Below, piece by piece: positions 26,124-36,508 of a stretch of DNA of 64,000 nt. The notes under the pieces are model-generated. The model ran no database searches. It was not told where the DNA came from and saw only the letters and a program-made list of their open reading frames with translations. Source of the DNA: Bacteroidales bacterium UBA4912 (GTDB lineage Bacteria; Bacteroidota; Bacteroidia; Bacteroidales; Dysgonomonadaceae); assembly GCA_002398875.1 (NCBI GenBank), contig DHCC01000073.1:26554-90553 (forward strand), in the 5' to 3' direction. A program made the position numbers and the translations under genes. Positions within the stretch are counted from its first letter, which is position 1; each line of letters begins with the position of its first letter.

Positions 26124-28124
26124 CTAATTTCGATAATTCCTTTTTGCATTTTGTTTTGCTTGCTCACGTGCTTGCTTTTCCTGTAGTTTTTGAGCTTCAG
26201 CTAACCGTGCCATAAAACCTGATTTCTTCTTTGGTTTCTTTTTGTTTTCTTCTAGTTGAGCAAGTATCTTATCTTCATCTATAACTTTCTTCATAATAGT
26301 TGTGATTACAATTGTAATTAATGTTGAAAGAAAATAATAGTAGTTTAATCCTGAGGGATAGGAGTTTAAAAAGAAAAACATAAAAATACTCATTATCAAT
26401 GGCATACTTTTCATGCCAGGCATGGTTTGCTGACCAGTATCCATAGAAGACATATTGTATTTTGTGTAAATCACGTTTGTTATTGTCATCAATAGACAGA
26501 AAATACTGATATGATTACCTAAGAATCTGGTTATAATTGGAATATTTCCACTCCATGAAATTAATGAGTCATACGTAGAGAGGTCATCAGCCCATAGGAA
26601 ACTTTGCTGACGTAGCTCTATCGCTGATGGGAAGAAGAAAAAGAGAGCAAGTAATACAGGCATCTGAATAAACATCGGCAGACAACCACTCATTGGACTT
26701 ACACCTGCTTTATTATATAGTTCCATTGTCGCTTGTTGCCTTTTCATCATTATGTCTTGTTCCTGACCAGGATATTTTTTCTCTATTTCCTGAATCTGTG
26801 GACGTAATACACGCATTTTAGCCGAAGACATATATGATTTATATGTTAACGGAGAAATAATGATTTTCACCATTAAAGTAAGTATAAGTATGATAATACC
26901 CATGCTCCAATCCAAGGAAAGGAAAAAGTTAAATACAGGTATCACAAACCATTTATTAACCCAACTAAGCCATTTATAACCAAGACTTACAATCTCCTCA
27001 AGCTCAAGCTTATCGGAATTATTTACACCATCATCATAAGATTTTAAAGTGTTATAATGAACTGGTCCAAAGTAATAATTAAAACCGGCACTTATAAGAT
27101 CGCTTTCTGTACTTATTTCAACAGGAGCCCAGACTTCTGCCTTATAGTCTTTTATATATGCTGAATCGTTAAGTAATTCAGATGAGAGTATCGTATTGCT
27201 AAAAGGTTTATCACTTATTACAATTGCAGAAAAGTACTGATCCTTGAAAGCGAACCATTTTATAGGCTCTGAAAGCTCTTTTTGATCATTTTTGGATTCA
27301 CTAAGCTTTTGATCGTCCAGTCTGTCATATTTGTAATGTATACGTGAGTATCTATTTTCAAATGCACGTCCTTTCTCCTGTTGCCTAATTTTTTGTTCCC
27401 AATTGAGTCTGAAATTTGAAAGACTTTCAGGATGCAAACCGTTTCTCATTCCGATAATACGTATATCAAAGTCTAACATATAATCATCCTCATTTAGACT
27501 GTAGACTAAATCAATGTACTGATGAGGTGAGTGTTGTAGACGCATTATTACAGACTTACCATCTGCACTTAAGATAGGAGTAAACAATTCATTCTCAGTT
27601 GATATTCGTATACTATTACGATTGAATAATTCCAAGTTAAACCTAGCTTCTTCGTCACTGGCAAAAAGATGTAGACTGTCTCCAGTATATCGTAAATATT
27701 CTTTCAACTGAACAGACTGGATTTTTCCGCCCAGGGTGTTTAATTTTAGTCGTATTTTTTCGTTTTCCAAAACTACAATTTCCTCCTTGGCTGTTACGAT
27801 TGATGGACTTAAAATGCTGTCATCATTCAAACCTGAAGCTGATGATATTGAATCAGCTGCAAGATCAACATAAGGAGAACCTGCACTAAAAAAGTCAGAA
27901 ACATTTGAACCTTTATTTATAACTGAATTCTCATTTTGAATTGCACTGTCGTGTTGTAAATCCAACTTTGTAGAAGATTCTAAACGCTGTGATTCAATCA
28001 ATTCAATAGAATCACGCAGACGTTGTTGTTCTGCTATCTGTTCCTGACTAGGTCTGTTGTATATTGTGAAAACAATAATTATCGCGGTAATCAACAGTAA
28101 ACCTGTAATTGTATTTTTATCCAT
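26124..28124 (-). CDS. yidC: Membrane protein insertase YidC
   Basis: A 666-aa inner-membrane insertase that works with or without SecYEG. It has an N-terminal anchor (ITGLLLITAIIIVFTIYN), a large periplasmic domain (about 30-370) of the Gram-negative type, and a C-terminal Oxa1 core (about 375-610) with five membrane segments including SPLTYKSYMSSAKM and GCLPMFIQMPVLLALFFFF. A basic tail (KKKPKKKSG to the end KRNYRN) probably contacts the ribosome. It is 13 bases downstream of pyrG, an order common in this phylum. Confidence 0.97.
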   Translation of the reverse strand: MDKNTITGLLLITAIIIVFTIYNRPSQEQIAEQQRLRDSIELIESQRLESSTKLDLQHDSAIQNENSVINKGSNVSDFFSAGSPYVDLAADSISSASGLNDDSILSPSIVTAKEEIVVLENEKIRLKLNTLGGKIQSVQLKEYLRYTGDSLHLFASDEEARFNLELFNRNSIRISTENELFTPILSADGKSVIMRLQHSPHQYIDLVYSLNEDDYMLDFDIRIIGMRNGLHPESLSNFRLNWEQKIRQQEKGRAFENRYSRIHYKYDRLDDQKLSESKNDQKELSEPIKWFAFKDQYFSAIVISDKPFSNTILSSELLNDSAYIKDYKAEVWAPVEISTESDLISAGFNYYFGPVHYNTLKSYDDGVNNSDKLELEEIVSLGYKWLSWVNKWFVIPVFNFFLSLDWSMGIIILILTLMVKIIISPLTYKSYMSSAKMRVLRPQIQEIEKKYPGQEQDIMMKRQQATMELYNKAGVSPMSGCLPMFIQMPVLLALFFFFPSAIELRQQSFLWADDLSTYDSLISWSGNIPIITRFLGNHISIFCLLMTITNVIYTKYNMSSMDTGQQTMPGMKSMPLIMSIFMFFFLNSYPSGLNYYYFLSTLITIVITTIMKKVIDEDKILAQLEENKKKPKKKSGFMARLAEAQKLQEKQAREQAKQNAKRNYRN

Positions 28125-28137
28125 TAACTCCTTCTGA

Positions 28138-29757
28138 TTATTTTTTTCTAATTTCTTTTGTAAGTGCTGCTGCTGACATAAAACTCATAAACAGCGGATT
28201 TGGTGAGATGACTGTACTATTGTATTCCGGATGGAACTGAGTTCCTAAATACCACCTTAAAGCGGGTACTTCAACAATCTCTACTAGATCAGAATCGGGA
28301 TTAATTCCACTACACTTCATCCCTGCTGACTCCAAATCTGTTTTATACTTATTATTAAATTCGTATCTGTGGCGATGTCTTTCCTGAATTTTTGACTTGC
28401 CGTATGCTTTGTAAGCCAAAGAACCTTTTTTAAGAATACAATCATAAGCGCCAAGTCTCATAGAAGCGCCCATATTGGTAATATGCTTTTGCTCTTCCAT
28501 CAAGTCTATGACTTTGTGTTCTGCTTTCGGGTCCATTTCTGTTGAGTTTGCATCAGTTAAATTCATCACTGAACGTGAGTACTCAATTACCATACATTGC
28601 ATACCAAGACAAATACCAAAAGTAGGTATATCATTCTCCCTTGAATATTTTAAAGCAATAAACTTCCCTTCAATTCCTCTTTGACCAAAACCGGGAGCAA
28701 TTACTATTCCATCTGCATCTTTCAATAGTTCCGCTACATTTTCTTCTGTTATTTTTTCAGATTGATAAAGATCGAGAATTAATTTTCTGTCATTATAAAT
28801 AGCTGCCTGTGATAAAGATTCAGTTATAGACTTATAAGCATCTGGAAGTTCAGCATATTTTCCTACTAATTTAATTCTAACATTCTTTTTAGCATCTTTT
28901 CTTTTCTGAAGAAATGCATTCCATGCTTCCATTTTTGGACTTTCACTAGGTACTAAGTTCATTTTACGAAGAACTACCTCATCCATACCCTGACGCTGCA
29001 TCATAGTAGGAACTTCATAAATTGTTGAAACATCCACTGATTGCATTACTGCACCTTGCTCCACATTACAGAATAGTGCTACTTTGTCAAGTATATCTTT
29101 ATTAAGTTTACGCTCAGTACGCAAAACCAGCATGTCAGGTTGAATTCCATGAGACTGTAACTCTTTAACTGAGTGCTGAGTGGGTTTTGTTTTAACTTCT
29201 CCGGCTGCTGATATATAAGGCACATAAGTAAGATGCAGACAATAACAGTTTTTTCCTAGTTCCCATTTTAACTGACGAACAGCTTCCAGGTATGGAGTAG
29301 ATTCAATATCTCCTACTGTGCCACCAATTTCAGATATAACAAAATCAAATTTGTTTTTTATTCCTAAAGATTTAATATTCCTTTTTATCTCATCAGTAAT
29401 ATGTGGAATAACTTGAACAGTTTTTCCAAGAAAATCACCGCGTCTCTCTTTAAGAATTACATTCTGATAAATACGACCGGTTGTAATATTATTTTCTTTA
29501 GTTGTCTGAATGTTGAGAAATCGCTCGTAGTGTCCTAAATCAAGATCTGCCTCATGTCCATCGACTGTAACATAGCATTCTCCATGTTCATAGGGATTCA
29601 GAGTTCCTGGATCAACATTAATATAAGGGTCAAACTTTTGTATTGTTACCTTGTATCCTCTTGCCTGCAATAACTTACCGAGTGACGATGCAATTATACC
29701 CTTCCCTAAGGAAGAAACAACGCCTCCGGTTACAAATATGTACTTTGTATCAGCCAC
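28138..29757 (-). CDS. pyrG: CTP synthase PyrG
   Basis: A 539-aa enzyme that makes CTP from UTP with ATP and glutamine. The synthetase domain starts with FVTGGVVSSLGKGIIASSLG (P-loop) and includes YINVDPGTLNPYEHGE, and the glutaminase domain (about 295-539) has the nucleophile loop FGICLGMQCM and the His-Pro-Glu triad part in GTQFHPEYNS. Length is normal. CAAATGTA at 29791-29798 (minus strand TACATTTG) is a perfect -7 element upstream. The enzyme supplies CTP for lipid synthesis by CdsA as well as for nucleic acids; yidC follows. Confidence 0.97.
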   Translation of the reverse strand: MADTKYIFVTGGVVSSLGKGIIASSLGKLLQARGYKVTIQKFDPYINVDPGTLNPYEHGECYVTVDGHEADLDLGHYERFLNIQTTKENNITTGRIYQNVILKERRGDFLGKTVQVIPHITDEIKRNIKSLGIKNKFDFVISEIGGTVGDIESTPYLEAVRQLKWELGKNCYCLHLTYVPYISAAGEVKTKPTQHSVKELQSHGIQPDMLVLRTERKLNKDILDKVALFCNVEQGAVMQSVDVSTIYEVPTMMQRQGMDEVVLRKMNLVPSESPKMEAWNAFLQKRKDAKKNVRIKLVGKYAELPDAYKSITESLSQAAIYNDRKLILDLYQSEKITEENVAELLKDADGIVIAPGFGQRGIEGKFIALKYSRENDIPTFGICLGMQCMVIEYSRSVMNLTDANSTEMDPKAEHKVIDLMEEQKHITNMGASMRLGAYDCILKKGSLAYKAYGKSKIQERHRHRYEFNNKYKTDLESAGMKCSGINPDSDLVEIVEVPALRWYLGTQFHPEYNSTVISPNPLFMSFMSAAALTKEIRKK

Positions 29758-29891
29758 GATTATGATGAATTATTATTATTTTAAAAGATGCAAATGTACA
29801 CATTTTTTAGAACAATGAATAAGGATACTTTGTCAATGTTCCAATATTAAATGGTAATATCATTAAGAAAAGTCAAACTATCTATTAAAAA

Positions 29892-30563
29892 TCACATTGG
29901 AATCAGATTCATATCTTCACATCGCATTATTTTACCTGGAAAAGCCTGAACTATGGAATAGTTGTGGGTAGACATTATAACCGCTGTACCCCGATCTGAT
30001 ATATCCTGAAGAAGTGAAACAATCTGACTTCCTGTTTCCGGATCAAGATTGCCTGTTGGTTCATCTGCTAAAATTAGAGCAGGCGAATTAAGTAAGGCTC
30101 TTGCAATTACAATTCTCTGCTGTTCGCCTCCAGATAATTCATGAGGCATTTTATAAGCTTTATTTTGCATCCCGACCATTATCAATACTTCATTTATGCG
30201 ATCTTTAATTTCAAGCTTATTTTTCCAGTCTGTTGCCCTGAGAACGAACTCAAGGTTTTTCTCTACAGTACGATCTATCAAAAGCTGAAAATCCTGAAAT
30301 ACTATCCCTATCTTCCTTCTTAGAAAAGGCACAAGTCTTCGCTTAATTGTTGCAAGTTCATAGTCAAAAACACGTGCGCTACCTTGTTCAATAGGTAATT
30401 CAGCATACATGCTTTTCATGAGCGTACTCTTGCCTGATCCTACTTTTCCAATTATATACAAAAAGTCACCTCTGTTTACTGTTAGATTGACATTGCGAAG
30501 TATAATATTCTCTTCGCGGTTTAATTGTACGTTAGAATAGTTTACTATTTGTTCTTTAATCAT
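29892..30563 (-). CDS. ftsE: FtsE-type ABC transporter ATPase
   Basis: A 223-aa ATP-binding protein. Walker A is GKVGSGKST, the Q-loop is in [11 protein letters not shown], the signature is LSGGEQQR, and Walker B is [13 protein letters not shown]. Sequence and length fit FtsE, which with the membrane protein FtsX drives amidase-dependent septal splitting. No FtsX gene lies next to it; the upstream neighbour (1-base overlap) encodes a DUF4870 protein. Another lolD/macB-type assignment is possible but less likely given the [24 protein letters not shown] stretch (starts [10 protein letters not shown]). It is near the end of a minus-strand group. Confidence 0.82.
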   Translation of the reverse strand: MIKEQIVNYSNVQLNREENIILRNVNLTVNRGDFLYIIGKVGSGKSTLMKSMYAELPIEQGSARVFDYELATIKRRLVPFLRRKIGIVFQDFQLLIDRTVEKNLEFVLRATDWKNKLEIKDRINEVLIMVGMQNKAYKMPHELSGGEQQRIVIARALLNSPALILADEPTGNLDPETGSQIVSLLQDISDRGTAVIMSTHNYSIVQAFPGKIMRCEDMNLIPM

Positions 30564-31024
30564 TATTTAATGAATTGTATTGTCAACGGATATTTCCAGT
30601 ATTCACCGTTGTTGGCTTTTACTGTAGCTATAATTACAAATATTATATACAATATCCCGATAATTATTGCAACAGGAATTCCAATTATTGTGATTGTAGC
30701 CACTGCTGCATATATTGCAAAACTTATCATGAAATTAAGAATATTCTTACCGTGCAGATCAACATTTGCATTGTTATCCTTGTTGGTAATCCACATAAGT
30801 ATAGGAACTATAAAACCTGCAAGCGGAATTAAGACTCCTGCAAACTGAGTAAGGTGCATCAACATAATGTATGTATTTTCCATCATGCCGAATAAAGGTT
30901 TCTTTCCTACGTTAAAAGAATTATTATCATTAAGAATTTTTTCTTTCTCTCGTTGATATTCTTCCTCTGTAATACTCCCTTTTTCTCTTAATTCGTCTAA
31001 AATCTTTAAATCTTCATATTTCAT
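30563..31024 (-). CDS. DUF4870 membrane protein with SHOCT domain
   Basis: A 153-aa protein. Residues 5-32 form a SHOCT motif (LDELREKGSITEEEYQREK), a short domain thought to help oligomerise or bind partners. The remainder is the DUF4870 four-helix membrane region: LMHLTQFAGVLIPLAGFIVP, the NVDLHGKNILNFMISFAIY block with the family His, and two more hydrophobic segments. The function is unknown. It overlaps the FtsE-type gene by one base, so the two are made from one message. Confidence 0.85.
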   Translation of the reverse strand: MKYEDLKILDELREKGSITEEEYQREKEKILNDNNSFNVGKKPLFGMMENTYIMLMHLTQFAGVLIPLAGFIVPILMWITNKDNNANVDLHGKNILNFMISFAIYAAVATITIIGIPVAIIIGILYIIFVIIATVKANNGEYWKYPLTIQFIK

Positions 31025-31061
31025 AATACAAAATTTTATTGAACCAAAAATAAGTAAGATG

Positions 31062-31661
31062 TTATAGCGTATTTTGAAGTGACTGATCTATTATTTCAAC
31101 CAACCGGTTAAATTCTTCTTCTTCAAACAGTCGTGTTAACATAATAATTTTGCCATCTCTGTCAATTATTACATTACGTGTTATCCCGGCATCTGGCTCA
31201 GCATATAAACTAAAAATATCGGCTTCAGGATCAAGTCCAATCGGATAAGTAACTTTTGTAGCCTTAATAAGCTCCTCAATTTTTTCAACTGGCTCTTCTC
31301 TGTCAATTCCAAAAAGCTCAAATTCAGGATTATCTTTGTGTCTTTGCCATATTCTTGATTCAATATATGGCATCTCCTTTCTGCAAACACCACACCAACT
31401 GGCAGTGAATTGAAGCATTACCACCTTACCGCGAAGTGATGATAGATTTACAATGCTGCCATCAGGCATTTGCATTTCAAAATCAGGTGCTATATCCCCC
31501 ACTTTTACCAAAAACTGATAATCTTCCGCTTTTTCTGTCGGTTCAACTGTAGTCGATGATTCTTGAGTATCTGATTCACCGATGTCTGATTTTCTCTGTG
31601 AAGAGCTTCCACATGAAACCAACAACATTGTAATAAAACAGATAAGTAAATTTTTAACCAT
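31062..31661 (-). CDS. TlpA/ResA-type thioredoxin lipoprotein
   Basis: A 199-aa periplasm-facing thiol-disulfide protein. The signal ends MLLVSC (lipoprotein Cys), followed by a Ser/Glu-rich linker, then an AhpC/TSA-Redoxin fold starting GDIAPDFEMQMPDGS. The active site is ASWCGVCRKEMP, with the WC-x2-C form usual in the ResA/TlpA group. The C-terminal half has GITRNVIIDRDGKI, the cis-Pro loop region. It likely reduces exported disulfides; specific partners are unknown. It is 38 bases upstream of the DUF4870 gene on the same strand. Confidence 0.88.
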   Translation of the reverse strand: MVKNLLICFITMLLVSCGSSSQRKSDIGESDTQESSTTVEPTEKAEDYQFLVKVGDIAPDFEMQMPDGSIVNLSSLRGKVVMLQFTASWCGVCRKEMPYIESRIWQRHKDNPEFELFGIDREEPVEKIEELIKATKVTYPIGLDPEADIFSLYAEPDAGITRNVIIDRDGKIIMLTRLFEEEEFNRLVEIIDQSLQNTL

Positions 31662-31699
31662 AATATACTATTTTACACAAAGATATATTTTTTCCTGTA

Positions 31700-32083
31700 T
31701 TATCTTCTTCGGCAAAGTAAAATAATCGCAAATACAGTTGCAACAAATGACCCTAAAATATCTGCTATCCAATCCATTAATTCAGCACTACGGGAGGAGA
31801 AGAAATACATCTGGAGCAACTCTATAATACCACCGTAAATAACGGGTACTAAAAATCCCCAAAACAACCATCGAATAAAAGGAGGATTGTTATTGTGCAT
31901 TTTATAGTAATCATACAACGAGACTGTAGATAACAGAAAAAACATTCCAAAATGTACAACCTTGTCCCATGGAATTCCCGCTGGCATTTCGGGGACCTGA
32001 TCTGAAGGAATTAAACAGGTGCCAATAAAAATTAAAAGACCTATTATTAAGGGTAATAAAGTGTAACGTAGAAGGGTGTTCAT
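31700..32083 (-). CDS. VanZ-family membrane protein
   Basis: A 127-aa protein with four hydrophobic segments and the VanZ-family pattern: DKVVHFGMFFLLS after the first loop and ELLQMYFFSSRSAELMDWIADILGS (here only the key part ELLQMYF...D.ADILG is diagnostic). Members confer teicoplanin resistance in enterococci, but most are of unknown role. CAAAGATA at 32114-32121 is a minus-strand -7 match upstream. It is followed 38 bases on by the TlpA-type gene, so the VanZ, TlpA, DUF4870 and FtsE genes may form one transcript. Confidence 0.82.
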   Translation of the reverse strand: MNTLLRYTLLPLIIGLLIFIGTCLIPSDQVPEMPAGIPWDKVVHFGMFFLLSTVSLYDYYKMHNNNPPFIRWLFWGFLVPVIYGGIIELLQMYFFSSRSAELMDWIADILGSFVATVFAIILLCRRR

Positions 32084-32288
32084 ATTTGAATTTTAAAACT
32101 CTTTGGCTGATTGCAAAGATAATATCATTTTAATTTATTGTAATATATAATCTTAATTACATCCAATATTTATAAACATATAACTAAAAGAAACTACTGA
32201 TTTAAGGAAAAATTTGTTCCTTTGTCTAAATAAGAACTGAAGCTGTTGCAACACATTCACAAGACTACAAATTAATTTTATTAGTAAA

Positions 32289-34001
32289 ATGAGAAAATAT
32301 ATTCTTTTAATTTTGTTCGGTATCACTGCAATACAAATTTCGGCACAAACAACAACACCCGGACAAAATCAACGTTATTTCGATATCAACAAAAACATTG
32401 ATATTTTTAATTCTGTTTTAAGAGAACTAGACATGTTTTATGTGGATAGTATAGAAGTTGATAATCTTGTACAGGGAACAATAGAGAATATGTTGTCCCG
32501 GCTTGACCCATATACTGAATATTATTCTGAAGAGAACATAGGAGTGTTGCAATTTATGACTACAGGAGAATATGCCGGTATCGGAGCTATTATTTCTTAT
32601 AAAGATGGTCATGTAATTATTAACGAACCTTATGAAGGTATGCCGGCTGCAAAAGCAGGATTAAAGGCAGGTGACGCTATACTTGAAATAGATGGTGAAG
32701 ATGTGCGTAAATCTTCAGTAAAAGAAGTTAGCGATAAATTAAAAGGAACTCCTGGCACTACCATTCAACTTCTCATTGACAGACCCGGGGAAAAAGAAAA
32801 CATCACATTAAATATTTTACGCGAAAAAATTGAAATGGACCCTGTTACGTATTCTGATATATTTAATGATAATATTGGATATTTTCATTTTGGCAGTTTC
32901 ACTTCCGGTAGTTCTGATAGAGTAAAAGAGACTGTGCAAGAACTGAAAAATAAAGGGGCTACTTCTTTAATTATGGATCTGCGAGGTAATGGAGGTGGAA
33001 TACTTGAAGAAGCTGTTAACGTAGTTAATCTATTTGTACCTAAAGGTGAGGAAATTGTATCAACAAAAGGTAAGGTAACTCAATGGGACAGAAGTTATTT
33101 TACTCAGGAGCAACCACTAGACGAAATAATCCCTATAGTTGTACTTATTGACACTGGTTCTGCTTCTGCATCTGAAATTGTTGCAGGTGGTATGCAGGAT
33201 CTTGATCGTGCAGTACTTATCGGTAATCGCTCATTCGGAAAAGGCTTGGTTCAAACACCGCGTAATCTTCCTTATGGAGGAAACATGAAAATCACAACTT
33301 CCAAATATTACATACCTAGTGGACGAGGTATACAGTCCCTTGATTATTCTCATCGAAATCCTGATGGCAGTGTTGCACGTGTGCCTGATTCATTAACAAA
33401 CATATTTTATACCAGAAACGGACGGATAGTTCGTGACGGAGGAGGCATAACTCCTGATTTAACAATACCTCAGGATGCAGGTGGCACAATTGCTTTTTAC
33501 CTTATGAATGATAACGTAATTTTTGACTTTGTTACCAATTGGGTACTAACTCATGACAGCATTTCTCCTCCGGATAAATTTGTTTTATCTGATGATGACT
33601 ATAACTCCTTTAAGAATTTTGTCGAAACTAAGGATTTTGAGTATGACAAGTTGAGTGAAAGGTCGTTAAATCAATTAAAGAGTATAATGGAATTTGAGGG
33701 TTATTTAGATGTGGCAGCTGAAGAGTTTAAAGCTCTTGAAGCTAAACTACATCCAAATCTTGATAGAGACCTTGAACTATTTAAAGATCAAATTAAAGAT
33801 ATGATAGAATCTGAAATAGTTCAGCGTTATTATTACAAGAAAGGGGTACTTTTACATCAATTAGCAGGTGACAAAGTATTTGAAAAAGCAGTTGAAGTTC
33901 TTAAAAACCCTGAGGTTTATGACTCAATACTAATTTCTATACCAGATAATATATCCCCTGCAGAAGAAATCAAAAAGAATCTTGAAAACCGTTACTCATA
34001 G
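32289..34001 (+). CDS. S41-family carboxy-terminal processing peptidase (Ctp/Prc-type)
   Basis: A 570-aa exported serine protease. It has a signal peptide, an N-terminal cap, then a PDZ domain (about 85-165; GIGAIISYKDG, AGLKAGDAILEIDGE), and an S41 core with the nucleophile block TGSASASEIVAGGMQD and the catalytic lysine in NRSFGKGLVQ. A C-terminal extension (about 400-570) is mostly helical. It cuts proteins near their C-termini in the periplasm. It stands alone as a plus-strand transcript, upstream of an mgtC-type gene by 56 bases. Confidence 0.92.
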   Translation: MRKYILLILFGITAIQISAQTTTPGQNQRYFDINKNIDIFNSVLRELDMFYVDSIEVDNLVQGTIENMLSRLDPYTEYYSEENIGVLQFMTTGEYAGIGAIISYKDGHVIINEPYEGMPAAKAGLKAGDAILEIDGEDVRKSSVKEVSDKLKGTPGTTIQLLIDRPGEKENITLNILREKIEMDPVTYSDIFNDNIGYFHFGSFTSGSSDRVKETVQELKNKGATSLIMDLRGNGGGILEEAVNVVNLFVPKGEEIVSTKGKVTQWDRSYFTQEQPLDEIIPIVVLIDTGSASASEIVAGGMQDLDRAVLIGNRSFGKGLVQTPRNLPYGGNMKITTSKYYIPSGRGIQSLDYSHRNPDGSVARVPDSLTNIFYTRNGRIVRDGGGITPDLTIPQDAGGTIAFYLMNDNVIFDFVTNWVLTHDSISPPDKFVLSDDDYNSFKNFVETKDFEYDKLSERSLNQLKSIMEFEGYLDVAAEEFKALEAKLHPNLDRDLELFKDQIKDMIESEIVQRYYYKKGVLLHQLAGDKVFEKAVEVLKNPEVYDSILISIPDNISPAEEIKKNLENRYS

Positions 34002-34057
34002 AATTGGTTATAATTTGTAAAAAATAGTTTAAATTGTTTCTAATAAACACTTAGTCT

Positions 34058-34522
34058 ATGTTCCCATCAGAATTTCTACTAGGATTATTGGCTGCTTCTG
34101 TTGCAGGTGGCGCAGTGGGTATTGAGCGTGAGACAAGTAACAAAAGTGCAGGATTAAGAACCAATATGCTTGTAGCTGTAGGCTCTTCTGTATTTGTAAT
34201 GATTTCAACCAACCTTTTGGAAGGAAGTGAAACTGGAGACCCCTCACGTGTAATGGGACAAATCGTTACAGGTATAGGTTTCCTTGGCGCAGGCGTTATT
34301 CTTCACAGGGGAACAAATGTAAAAGGATTGACCACTGCTGCCACTATCTGGTGCAGCGCTGCGCTTGGCTGTCTGGCAGGGTTTGGTTTATACTGGGAGC
34401 TTGCGGCTACGACTGTATTGATTATTATAATCAATACACTCCTGAGAAGAACAGATTCCTTATTTAATATAAAGAAGAAAAATAATGATAAAACGGGCGA
34501 AAATAGTAAAAACTTCGAATGA
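34058..34522 (+). CDS. MgtC/SapB-family membrane protein
   Basis: A 154-aa membrane protein. Four hydrophobic segments carry the family motifs GGAVGIERETSNKSAGLRTNM, VGSSVFVMIS and IGFLGAGVILHRG, then GLTTAATIWCSAALG. Length is normal for the transmembrane form lacking the ACT domain of full MgtC. Relatives affect magnesium homeostasis or ATP synthase activity; no specific role is assigned here. It ends 13 bases from the convergent DUF1460 gene. Confidence 0.88.
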   Translation: MFPSEFLLGLLAASVAGGAVGIERETSNKSAGLRTNMLVAVGSSVFVMISTNLLEGSETGDPSRVMGQIVTGIGFLGAGVILHRGTNVKGLTTAATIWCSAALGCLAGFGLYWELAATTVLIIIINTLLRRTDSLFNIKKKNNDKTGENSKNFE

Positions 34523-34534
34523 AATAATAAGTGA

Positions 34535-35407
34535 TTATAATACTTTTGCTATAATAACGCCTGTGCATGATTTCCTGCCAATACAATAATCACTTAGTGT
34601 TTGTTCATCGATAATTATTTCGTTTATTACAGAAGATGCATGAATAAATTTTAGTTTTCCATCATTTCTGAATGCAAAACCCGCATGTGTTACATCAAGT
34701 CCTTCTATGTTTGTTGTAAAGCCAACTACCGACATGTGGGGTATCAGAGGTTCAGTAATTGCTATTTTCTCTTTTGGAAGATAATAAAATCCCTCTCTGC
34801 TGTTTATTTGATTTTCAACTTTGACAATTTCATTAAATATATTATCATCACTTTTTATCTGGTTATAAGAACTGCGATGCTCAGACATGAAATTTATAAC
34901 TTTATCATCTTTTTCACCACCTATTTCCTCGGATAAGTTTTCTAGAATTCCTTTCTTGCTATTATCAAACATCCAGTCTGTTGTATAATGCAAACGTGAT
35001 TGATAACCTAATATTTCGTTTCCCCTATATCTGATTAACTGCAATTTATCGATGAAAGTATCAAAATCAGGCTCTTCTGTTTTAACTGTCAGAGTCAATG
35101 CAATTACTGTTTCCACATAAGTAAAACAGTCAAATTCACGTAGATTTACAGTCAAGAACTCAAAATCGGAATAATCCAGAGTATGTGACATGTATGGTTT
35201 TCCAAGAAAATATGTAGCAGTTTTTTCTAGTATTACATCTTTAGATTCAGATCTCCATGGCTTAATATACTCAATATAATTATTAAAAATCTGTCTATCT
35301 TCTGGAATAGCTATAACTTTTGTTTGAGATGATAAATTACTTGAAAATGTAATGAATGCTAATACCAGAATAGTTGCTTTCCTTCTTAAATCAAATATTT
35401 TTCCCAC
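34535..35407 (-). CDS. DUF1460 (PF07313) amidase-like exported protein
   Basis: A 290-aa exported protein of the DUF1460 family, which has an NlpC/P60-like fold and N-acetylmuramoyl-L-alanine amidase activity in characterised Bacteroides members. The catalytic Cys is in REFDCFTYVETVIAL; the His lies in LDVTHAGFAFRNDGKLKFIHAS; further family blocks are YRGNEILGYQSRLHYTTDW-like sequence around residues 130-150 and GRKSCTGV at the end. A signal peptide ends near SSQT. It may recycle or trim peptidoglycan fragments. It is downstream of aroC on the same strand by 24 bases. Confidence 0.85.
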   Translation of the reverse strand: MGKIFDLRRKATILVLAFITFSSNLSSQTKVIAIPEDRQIFNNYIEYIKPWRSESKDVILEKTATYFLGKPYMSHTLDYSDFEFLTVNLREFDCFTYVETVIALTLTVKTEEPDFDTFIDKLQLIRYRGNEILGYQSRLHYTTDWMFDNSKKGILENLSEEIGGEKDDKVINFMSEHRSSYNQIKSDDNIFNEIVKVENQINSREGFYYLPKEKIAITEPLIPHMSVVGFTTNIEGLDVTHAGFAFRNDGKLKFIHASSVINEIIIDEQTLSDYCIGRKSCTGVIIAKVL

Positions 35408-35431
35408 GATTGTTAATAATGAATGGCAGTT

Positions 35432-36505
35432 CTACTCAAACTTGTAAGCTTTTGACAATAGATAATAATCCATTATTGTCATAGATGCCATTGCTTCTAC
35501 AATAGGAACGGCACGGGGTAATACACAGGGATCATGTCTCCCCCTAGCTTTAATGGTTGTATTTTTACCATTAATATCTACAGTCTGTTGCTCCATTAGA
35601 ATTGTAGATACTGGTTTAAATGAAACTCGAAAATAAATATCCTGTCCATTAGAGATACCGGCCTGTATTCCACCCGAATAGTTGGTTCTAGTATTTATTG
35701 TTCCATTGTAATCATAGAAAGAATCATTAACTTCGGATCCTCTTTTTGAAACATTAAAGCCCATTCCATATTCGAAACCTTTAACAGCATTAATTCCCAG
35801 CATCGATGCACCTAATGCGGAATGAAGTTTCCCAAAAACTGGTTCTCCAAGTCCTACCGGCACACCTTTAATCACACATGTAATGATACCTCCAATTGTA
35901 TCACCTTGAGAACGTACCTCTTGTATCAATCTTATCATTTGTTCGGCCATTTCAGCATCGGGACAACGTACTATGTTGTCATCAATTTTCGTAAGATCGT
36001 ACATTCTATAGTCATTTTCCAAACCGATATGTCCTACTTGGGATGTATAAGCTTTTATATCAATATCCAAACTATCAAGATAAAGCTTAGCAATCGCTCC
36101 CCCAACTATGCGTGAAATTGTTTCTCGAGCAGATGAGCGTCCACCTCCTCGGTAATCACGAATTCCATATTTTTGCTGATAAGTAAAATCGGCATGAGAT
36201 GGCCTGAAAGCATCTTTTATATTATTATAATCAGATGATTGCTGGTTTTCATTCTTTACAATAAAACCAATTGGCGCACCTGTTGTCTTTCCCTCAAACA
36301 CTCCAGAAAGAAACTCAACCTTATCAGATTCCACACGGGGAGTAGTAATACGCGACTGCCCCGGCCGTCTCCTATTAAGTTCGTTTTGAATGAATTCCAA
36401 ATTCAGTTCCAAACCGGGGGGACAACCATCTATAACTCCTCCCACTGCAGCACCGTGAGATTCACCAAATGATGTTAGCCTGTATAATGTTCCAAATGTA
36501 TTCAT
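35432..36505 (-). CDS. aroC: Chorismate synthase AroC
   Basis: A 357-aa enzyme of aromatic amino acid synthesis that converts EPSP to chorismate using reduced FMN. The N-terminal [27 protein letters not shown] and [12 protein letters not shown] blocks, and the C-terminal [17 protein letters not shown], are all present with the conserved His and Arg residues. Length is standard. It sits 3 bases downstream of slyD and 24 bases upstream of the DUF1460 gene. Confidence 0.97.
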   Translation of the reverse strand: MNTFGTLYRLTSFGESHGAAVGGVIDGCPPGLELNLEFIQNELNRRRPGQSRITTPRVESDKVEFLSGVFEGKTTGAPIGFIVKNENQQSSDYNNIKDAFRPSHADFTYQQKYGIRDYRGGGRSSARETISRIVGGAIAKLYLDSLDIDIKAYTSQVGHIGLENDYRMYDLTKIDDNIVRCPDAEMAEQMIRLIQEVRSQGDTIGGIITCVIKGVPVGLGEPVFGKLHSALGASMLGINAVKGFEYGMGFNVSKRGSEVNDSFYDYNGTINTRTNYSGGIQAGISNGQDIYFRVSFKPVSTILMEQQTVDINGKNTTIKARGRHDPCVLPRAVPIVEAMASMTIMDYYLLSKAYKFE

Positions 36506-36508
36506 AGA

